Origin: Hetaerina americana
Taxonomy: Eukaryota; Arthropoda; Insecta; Odonata; Calopterygidae
Reading direction: 5' to 3'
Length of the DNA stretch: 64,000 nucleotides
NCBI GenBank assembly: GCA_022747635.1
Contig: JAKTNV010000005.1
Location: 89,047,469-89,111,468 of the forward strand
Shown: positions 56,774-64,000 of the stretch, one piece after another
Numbering within the stretch: position 1 is the first letter of the stretch
How the letters are laid out: every line of letters starts with the position of its first letter
Notes under the pieces: generated by a model
The model's database searches: none
The model's input: the letters and a program-made list of their open reading frames with translations, nothing else
What the model was told of the DNA's origin: nothing
Program-made: the position numbers and the translations under genes

Positions 56774-57320
56774 TTGAAAGAAAAGGTTTTTAGTGTCATC
56801 TTCCTCAAATGGTTTATCTTTTCGTCCGCGTATAAATATTTCTTATCGCCTAACTTTAAGGGAAAAAACGACCATAGCCTCAAAATAAAAATAAGGACTC
56901 AAAAAACCAATAAGAAAAAATACTCTTTTTTAAATAGAACTATTATTGATTGGAACCAGCTGCCTGGAGGTTTGTTTGAGCCCTTTCCATCCAATTTTAG
57001 AAGTTTTAAGTTGAAATGTAAAGTAGCCACTGGGTAATAAACTTTACTGTAGTTTTCTGTGGTACTGTGGTACTGTAGTACTGTAGTTTTGAAAATATTG
57101 TTTGTATGTGATGTGGACGGCATTTTGTAGGTGGTGTGGAAATTTTTTTGTATGTGATGTGGAAGTGTCATTATGTAAAAATATTTTGTCTCTTATCTGT
57201 TTTTATGTGTTCGTATGTAATTTTCGTTGTTAGAGTTATCTTTGACCTAACCTGACCGTTGCCACCAGGAAATTTGCCTAATTGCAACGTAATTGTGTAA
57301 AATAAAATAAAAAATAATAT
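56774..57320 (+). mobile_element. 3' end of a different LINE, with an A/T-rich simple tail
   Basis: The frame ending at 57037 gives KKKYSFLNRTIIDWNQLPG, a motif seen at the C terminus of several LINE ORF2 proteins (pattern SF..RTI.DWN.LP). It is followed by a 3' UTR with tandem tactgtggtactgtag and a terminal aaaataaaataaaaaataa repeat, as expected for target-primed insertion. The ORF is truncated upstream of about 56830. Confidence 0.7.
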
Positions 57321-58014
57321 CATCATGTACATTTTCGCCTTATTAATCCTTCTATGTGGCGACGAATGGAAACAAATGTAATGGATGGATAGTGGGCAAA
57401 CGAAGAATTGCGAGGCATGTTTTTGTGGAGGAGGGAAGAGTCTTTAGGGGAAATTTGAGGGCGGGGAAGACGGGGAAGTCGGCCAGGTATACTGACTGAG
57501 TGACGGAGGAATGTCGAAAACTGTCCGGGAGGGCGGAGTGTTGTGTAAGCGAGAGAAGAAAGGGGAATGGGCATTCTGAACGGAATGAAGTGATGCAGCA
57601 AATACGTCGAGTTTTGCTGTTTTACGTCCTGCTTAGTGCCATCCTACGTGAGACGTAGACGAGTGGGTAAGTAATATCTTGGTCCCTGTGTCCTTTAACA
57701 ACTTACTTAGGTCGGTGGACTGCGGTTATTAATATTTTTTTCAGCCAAGTTTGCGTATGAGTGCTATTGCTCTTCAAATTATTTCTACGCGTTTAAAGAT
57801 TATGATAATGAATGGAAGATTTTTCAGGAAATATTATAAATGAATTGAATTGCGTTGGCTCTAGTTGGAGCTTGATTAGATAAGATCTAACTGCCCGAAT
57901 GCATTGTGGGAAGAGTCTCAATATTATTTCTATTATGTAATGCCGCGAAATCGGTAATCTACAAGCTCAAGTTTTTGAGGATTGAATCGTCATCACACTA
58001 CTTTAAACTAATCG
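57321..58014. other. Non-coding interval
   Basis: Nothing recognised. A minus-strand frame at 57323-57601 has no identifiable motif. Confidence 0.45.
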
Positions 58015-58080
58015 GCTAAGGACACCCCAATTTCATTCCCTCGGTTCGATTTCCGCAACCACTGCATGCGCTTTTTAAGA
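58015..58080 (+). repeat. Possible SINE fragment
   Basis: B-box-like cggttcgatttccgc preceded by a weak A-box-like ggctaaggac. Single weak instance. 58081-59735 contains nothing else recognised. Confidence 0.25.
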
Positions 58081-59735
58081 GCCATTAATCAGATTCCTGG
58101 ATGCGCTCGAGAAATCTCAAGAAATAGTGTACAAATGTTCTCATTGGTTTTACCTTTTATTTACATCTTTCGATAAATGCTATGGTTGAATTTTTTCTTG
58201 AAATAATTATCATATTAGTTCCTTTAAAAATATATTTGTTTTGGAAATGTTAAATTTGGAATTTAAAAATATATTAGGATTGAAAATATATATTTGGAGT
58301 AACGCCGTAAAAAAACTGCAGGTCCATTTGTATGAATGAGTCAGCTTTACATTTAAATACTATTAATTAACACCACTCAGTCGAACCCGTTGATGGATCG
58401 AAGAGCCAAGCAGTAGCAATCCAATCTTTTGCTCTTCGGCTGACCGTAAAGCTCTGGTTCTTATTATCATTAATACATCGATCAAGGAATTTGTTGGACT
58501 CGCCCAGGGGCACTCAAAGCAGGTGCTGTCTGTTTCGTACTCGTACCATGGGACCAGGATTCGCGTAAGGACACTTATTGGCCAGGAGTTGAACGAAGGG
58601 TAGTGGCTGACAAGCAAATTCCGCTGGGTAGATGGGCAACGGGCGAGAGAGTCCAATTTTAGTTATTGGTTAGGGTCCACGTTCGAACGGTCGTCTTTTG
58701 CATCACATGCGTCCAATTTATTCCTCCCATCCTTGGCCATTTTCAATACTACGACCGATAATGAAGGTTTCCCACTGCTTCCGTGAGTTAACTTCGCGTA
58801 AGTTGGCTCTGTTGATCCTTAATTGACCGAACAGACGTTGTGGAAACCTAAAATATAATGCGATGACTGATCGTTTATAATCCTTACGAAAGCTCGCCTT
58901 ATCGTGAACCAGTGTCGTATTTGACGCAGGCATTTTTACAACGGTTATTCAGTCATTTATTTCCTCCGTTATTCGTTAAATCAATTGAATCAAGTACGAT
59001 AATGATATGTTTTAATGGCCTATATTTAGGAAAAATATTTTTAAAGTTTAAATTTCTAATACTTCCACCTTTTCTCCCAAAAATATATATGTTTCAAACG
59101 GTGAAGCTGTGTAGTCAAGTGGAAACTGAGAGCGGCTAAATGAGTTGAAGTTATTGTTTTGTTATTAACTATTTCACTCTTTTGGTTTGTTACTCTATAG
59201 CACGGGCGTCTCAATTTCTCTGGTCAAAAACCGCCTGATATGTGTCATGAAGCCAGGCGTTTCAATCCTTTCATCCCTAATAAGGATTTTTCCCTATCTC
59301 TTTTACGAATCTGGCCGTACATTGAAGTTAACTTATTGAAAAAGGCATAAAATGTTACTCCCCTTATTTTAAAGATAGTAATTTTTTTAATGAAATTTTT
59401 ATCCTCTTCGACGATCGAAAATTATCTCGCATTATGAACAGGAGCAGACTACAATTTGTGAAACCAAGATTTCAATTCCTTTGGCGGAATTGGAATCATA
59501 GGGATAGCAGCTGAGCACAATGTTCGCAATTTAAACGAGTATTACATATATCGATATGGCTGTTATGTTGCATTCCTCCGCGACCAAAAACGGTACCTCT
59601 CTCAGGGAGAATATTTTTTGATGTTTCGTCGCCGTATTAAAAGGCGATGGCTTGTCAATCAGTGGCGTGTTACAGGTGGTTGAGTAATGCGAGAACTATT
59701 TTCAATATGCGGGAAAAAGAATTCCGTGGTAGACA

Positions 59736-59835
59736 CGACTTTATTTGGCGCCACCCTTGTTTCCAGGTGAGACCTGGTCGTCATCAGGTCACCTGACAAT
59801 GATGACGTGACGAAACCCGTGCCAAATAAAATTCG
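59736..59835. mobile_element. Short MITE-like inverted repeat
   Basis: cgactttatttggc at the left pairs with gccaaataaaattcg at the right. The inside carries acctggtcgtcatcaggt and gtcatcattgtcaggtga on opposite strands and a gaaacccg motif shared with the 39963 element. Probably another member of the cgacc MITE group. Confidence 0.5.
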
Positions 59836-60269
59836 TATGGAAACAAAGTTTCTCGTTTCATTTCCAGCGTGAAATCATTCCACCAAGGAAGCCGACTGCC
59901 TCCGAATACACTTTCTCGAGCATGGAAAATAGTCTTCTATTTACTCAACCGCATTTAACCAACCATTACTTTCAATTCCAGTACGGGAAAGGGAATTGTA
60001 AAATTTCTGTTAACCGCAGTGAAATTATTTTTTAAAAGTGGTTCCCAACAAATAAGAAAAAATATACTAAACCACAGAATAAGAAACTGTTGGACTGCGT
60101 AGGTCGACAAACGAGTTGTGAGAACCTAATGCTAACGATATCTAAGAAAGGTAGATCTCGTTCATCGAAATGTTAATCGTTATAGTGTAATTGATTCGTT
60201 TTAAGGTGATCCAATTCCTAATGCATCACTTCGCCTGTGTCGCCGATACTAAAACGAACACATTATTTG

Positions 60270-60350
60270 TGAAATAAGCGGGATTCGAGCCCGCATGCTT
60301 GGGCTACCAAGCTATTCTGCTTCCGAGCTGGCAGCCGTGGCTGCTTTCAC
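60270..60350 (-). repeat. tRNA-like fragment, probably a SINE head
   Basis: On the minus strand tagcttggtagccc (A-box-like) is followed by a paired T arm gcggg-ctcgaat-cccgc. No matching acceptor stem was found, so it is not called as a tRNA gene. Confidence 0.4.
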
Positions 60351-60599
60351 AGTCTTTGTTGTGAAAACGGGAAAAATTAGTTTGAAAAGTTAACCGACAG
60401 TTCACGACCTTTGCTTTTCTCGCAAACCGAGGAAGAAATATCTCACATAATTTTTCCAAAACAATTTACCGTGGCAGCACATGTGTTCTCATAAAAAGCT
60501 ATTTATAAAATATTTACCTAGATTTGTGGACCCACGCGGTTTAGCAAAGTTTCCGAAACCAAAAATGTGATGAGCTCTACTGTTTCACGCAGGGCTCAG

Positions 60600-61170
60600 C
60601 GGTGAATTGGAAAATCCTTCTCTCCTCCGCCTGACAGCAGATGACATCTCACACAATCGTCGTGGGAACTCGCGTTGAATGGTTGCTCTTCGATATCCTT
60701 GCCGTTTCCGTGTTGACACTCTTGAGGCTTATTGTTTTCCTTATCGCTGCGTATAAACGTGCGAATTCGTCAGCTAACCACTGCCGCCCCTGCCGTCTTC
60801 GCATTCGCCATTATTCGTCCGGTCCTAGAATCGATTTCCGTTTCCCTCGGCTCCGCTTCGACGGGGAAGAAACTATCGCGATTCGTCCATCGCGTACCAC
60901 CCATAGCTGTCGATTAGCGAATCCGCGGTGGCATGTAATTTGCAAGCTCTGCAATTTCCTCGCTGTCTTAGGATTTCTATGTAGCGCCCGACGACTGCTT
61001 CGAGGAATGCCGTCACGCCATTTATTACGCAGGAAGGCACGCCGAGGGCGGCCGACAGGGGATGCGGGGCACCTGACAAAGTCGCGGTTAATTTCGAGAA
61101 TTTTTGTTTCAGCTCGTTACTCAATTTTCATAACTGAATGTCGTTGCTTCAATCGCAATGCGGTGCTGTA
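60600..61170. other. GC-richer segment with long open frames, unassigned
   Basis: Plus-strand frame 60641-61171 (176 codons, Arg-rich, with a hydrophobic start VEWLLFDILAVSVLTLLRLI) and minus-strand frame 60873-61124 overlap. Neither has a motif I recognise. It might hold a leader exon or promoter for a gene such as GMC-3, but no convincing splice donor or Inr-DPE pair was found. Confidence 0.25.
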
Positions 61171-61242
61171 ATGTCCCGATCCGCAGCAATGCCTTCAATA
61201 TTTTGCTTATGCTGCTCGAATTTATTTCTTCCATCGAATCTT

Positions 61243-61261
61243 TTCTCTCTCTCTCTCTCTC
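61243..61261. repeat. (CT)n microsatellite
   Basis: Short CT run; a T-only run follows at about 61317-61331. 61332-63619 is AT-rich with nothing recognised. Confidence 0.9.
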
Positions 61262-63619
61262 AAATCGTGTGCGATGTTGATGTCGTATTTTGGTGGCACG
61301 AGAAGGTCTCACTTCATTTTTTTTTTTTTTGAGTTTCTACAAATGTTTGCAGCGTATCGCAATATGATTGTGATGTAATTATGTATCGCAAAATGGTGAC
61401 CGTGGCTTTCCCTTCAATCAGCCACTTTCCTTTTTTTTTAGTGTCTATCTAATTTTTACAACATATTTATGCTAAATTTTTGATTTACACATTTGCAAAC
61501 ACCAAACCAAATAATGCGAAACTATTCAAAACCCTGTGGGCTTACGGATAAATCTTGTGCGCTTTTCGTGGTTTGATGGTTTCCGGCGTGACTCTATGAA
61601 ACTTGCTGCTTGCTATTCATTTTGAATCGTACTGTACATATGAAACAATGGTTGCGTAAAAATATTAAAAATTATCATGGAAATGTGCAAAGGACGAAGT
61701 TTTATTCAAAATGATCGCTTTTTGTTGGGTTGAGGATTTCGCTGTTCAAATGATGATTTAATATAATGCGTGTCTGAACATATTCCGCGTGGGTATCAAA
61801 TCAAACCTTCGGCATTCGGCTTGGGGTGAATCGAAATTTTTAACCATTTCCGATTACACATTTCAGAAGCACCTGAAGTGGACGAAGGCAGTGACATTTA
61901 CAATGGAGCAGAATTTAGGAATGAGGATATTATGGTCCTGCCAATTTGAATGCAATGTTTCCGAGTACCTGTGCATAAAAGTAATCCATAAAATACGGTT
62001 GAATGCGATGCACATACCATGTGAATACGTATGTGAGTTGGGTGTATACCATGTGAATCCCTTGCACTGTGCTTGGGTGAAGCCTCACCAAAGAACGTAT
62101 AGGAAAGGCTGAATATATTGTTGTCTGTCCTCGGAATAAGGAAGGGAAGCTGTTTATTTTTAGAGACGTGTCTTTTGTGGTCGACTTCACGAGTTGTTCG
62201 GCGGTCAGTGACCTGACGAATACGTCTGACATTGCATTCTTTCTGCTTTAGTACTGAGTTCCAGTACAACCTTTGTTTACATTTGGTTGATTTTAAATGC
62301 CTCTTGACGTGTTAGTGCGTACTCGCCTCTGAGACTTCTCTCAGTTTTCGTCTCTCTCCATTAAAAAGATAATTCCTTCTTCGGGAAATGATTTCTCCTA
62401 TGAATGCTCAAAACTTCTTCAGCTCAGGAAATTACGAGTAGAAATATGAATATGGCCAGGTGTTGATAGTGACTTCGAATGACAATTTTGGAGAAATTCT
62501 TCGTCAATTTTAATGAATCTATCGTGAAATAGGAATCTTAAGCGGTATTTTCTGTTGATGTAACGTCTTGGTATGTAGTATTTCTTTGAACAGGCAATCG
62601 AAACGTCTCTTTAATGTGTGGGGAATACCATGTGTATTGCCATGTCTTCTGAAGCAATGTTGATTTTGAAGTTCTTATTTTGCTCTGTGTTCCTTAATTT
62701 TATCCTTGGATCTTTGTTTTAGCTAGTTTTTTTGTTTCTTAAATGTGTTATCTGTTTTCAAAACACGTTGTAAATGTATGCTTGAAATTGTATATACAAT
62801 AAAAGTACTCTCAACAACATAATATGCTCGATAGTGGACAAAAAGTACGTAGGGCATAAAATAATACAAACAAGTGGATAATTGTTTACTTTTTCCTGAA
62901 TATCATGATTGAAATGACGAAAAACCGTGGGAGGTATAGAGAGAATAATTACAAGGGAAGACCGGGTCAGTAGTCGGTTTAGAAGATCGTATTAATTTGT
63001 TTTGAGGATGCCATTTATTGTTTCAACTGGTTTCATAATTTTTTCAGATGTTCTCAAGTGATTTATCGGTCTTGTAATATTACTGTGATATGACTCACGC
63101 GGAAACCTTGTAAAGTTAAATCGTGTTAGCCTTCATTTAGGATAAATGATCAGGTCTTTTATTCATGACTCTTAATGTACTTTTTTTAATTCGTAATTCT
63201 AGTGCGGAGATTAAAACCAGAAGTGTATTATGAAGTTTTTTATTTGTACTCGACTCGAGTTGAAATTTTACATTCATTTCACAACACTAAAAATATTTCA
63301 TAGAATACAGTGTCATATTTTGTTTACACTTGATTTTCTTATGCGCGGATGCTGTTCCCGCATTTTGAAGTCCGCTTTGAATCGTGCCGCGGGGGAATTG
63401 AGAACTACCACTGCTCTCGTATCCGAAGGAGACCACAGGTGGCTCTGCATGCAAGAAGCGAAGCTAATTTTCCACGGGTCAGGCGTTACTATCTCCCGAC
63501 GAATGGCGGTTAATTCAGTGTGCACAAAAAAAACAATCAGCATCCGAGTCTTTTGAGATTGCACTGCCTTATTACGTATGTACCTAACTCCAGCTCTTCC
63601 CCATACCTCTTTTTGAAGC

Positions 63620-63835
63620 TGGAGATTGAGATGGAGGTAGTTGGGGAATCGGTGAAATCAGTTACATTTATGGATGATCAAGTTGTGGTTTGCCAGTAAG
63701 CCATCATTTCCTACATCAATTGGTTGCAGTCGGAACTGCAATTCTAAGCGCATTAGAAAATCAGTGGCATATGGTACGGGATGAAGATCAATTCAAACAA
63801 ACCAAGTATCATAAGTTTTCGAGGAAGGTGAAGTC
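63620..63835 (+). mobile_element. LINE family L-A fragment, catalytic box region
   Basis: The plus strand reads EMEVVGESVKSVTFMDDQVVVCQ in part, with FMDD at 63667-63678 matching the reverse-transcriptase catalytic box, and further on YGMKINSNKPSI matching the GMRININKTK block of the 47820 copy. Stops occur between the blocks. It overlaps only the 5' end of what the other copies retain. Confidence 0.65.
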
Positions 63836-64000
63836 ATCCAATTTCACATTACGAGCATTTTCTTAGAAAATTATATTCGATTAATAAAATCTTTTGACGT
63901 TATTTTTAAAATTGAATAATTTAAAATTTGAAAAATATGTTGGAATCAACTATCAAGACTTAACTCTGCCAGTCACATAATTTTAAAATTGTGATTTTTG

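Noticed and set aside
60275..60345. tRNA gene on the minus strand
   Set aside because: Only A- and B-box-like parts and a T arm are present; no acceptor stem.

Overview
This window looks like one 64 kb piece of an insect nuclear genome. Three things support that: three members of the insect glucose-dehydrogenase-like GMC oxidoreductase family, GT-AG introns of several kilobases, and AT-rich non-coding DNA filled with metazoan transposons (mariner elements, non-LTR retrotransposons, tRNA-derived SINEs, fold-back MITEs). The repeat load and long introns suggest a large insect genome, but the species or order cannot be named from sequence alone. There are no bacterial operons, phage genes, CRISPR arrays or rRNA genes.

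Genes. Three GMC flavoenzyme paralogues lie on the minus strand at about 3-13 kb, 21-23 kb and 53-55 kb. Each has the N-terminal FAD dinucleotide motif, both GMC family signatures and the C-terminal catalytic His plus Asn. GMC-1 has three coding exons joined by two phase-0 introns of 4480 and 3739 bp. GMC-2 and GMC-3 have uninterrupted coding regions, and each has a possible 3' splice site just upstream of its ATG, so their introns may lie only in the 5' UTR. Upstream of GMC-1, at about 15.6 kb, are an arthropod Inr (TCAGT), a DPE at exactly +28 to +32 and, 80 nt downstream of the Inr, a GTGAGT donor. Together these form a plausible promoter and leader exon.

Layout. 1-2.9 kb: nothing recognised. 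3-15.6 kb: GMC-1. Its introns hold a decayed LINE with a nested insertion, a perfect 92-bp palindrome flanked by a 14-bp direct repeat, a deleted mariner and a MITE. 15.6-21.1 kb: non-coding DNA, one hairpin and one LINE fragment. 21.1-23.1 kb: GMC-2. 23.1-52.5 kb: a repeat-dominated interval with LINE 3' ends, SINEs, four mariner-type elements or remnants (one nearly intact) and a CpG-rich segment at 35.4-36.0 kb that could be a promoter region. 52.5-54.7 kb: GMC-3. 54.7-64 kb: LINE remnants (one carrying a nested SINE), another LINE 3' end, SINE-like tRNA fragments and a GC-richer segment of unknown role.

How the parts relate. The GMC genes probably arose by tandem duplication and encode secreted or membrane-associated FAD dehydrogenases/oxidases; their substrates cannot be read from the sequence. 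Nearly everything else is mobile DNA. No clearly new multi-gene system was found. The most unusual structures are the palindrome insertion at 9880-10095, the mariner derivative with inverted 5' ends at 31727-32453, and the inferred GMC-1 promoter.
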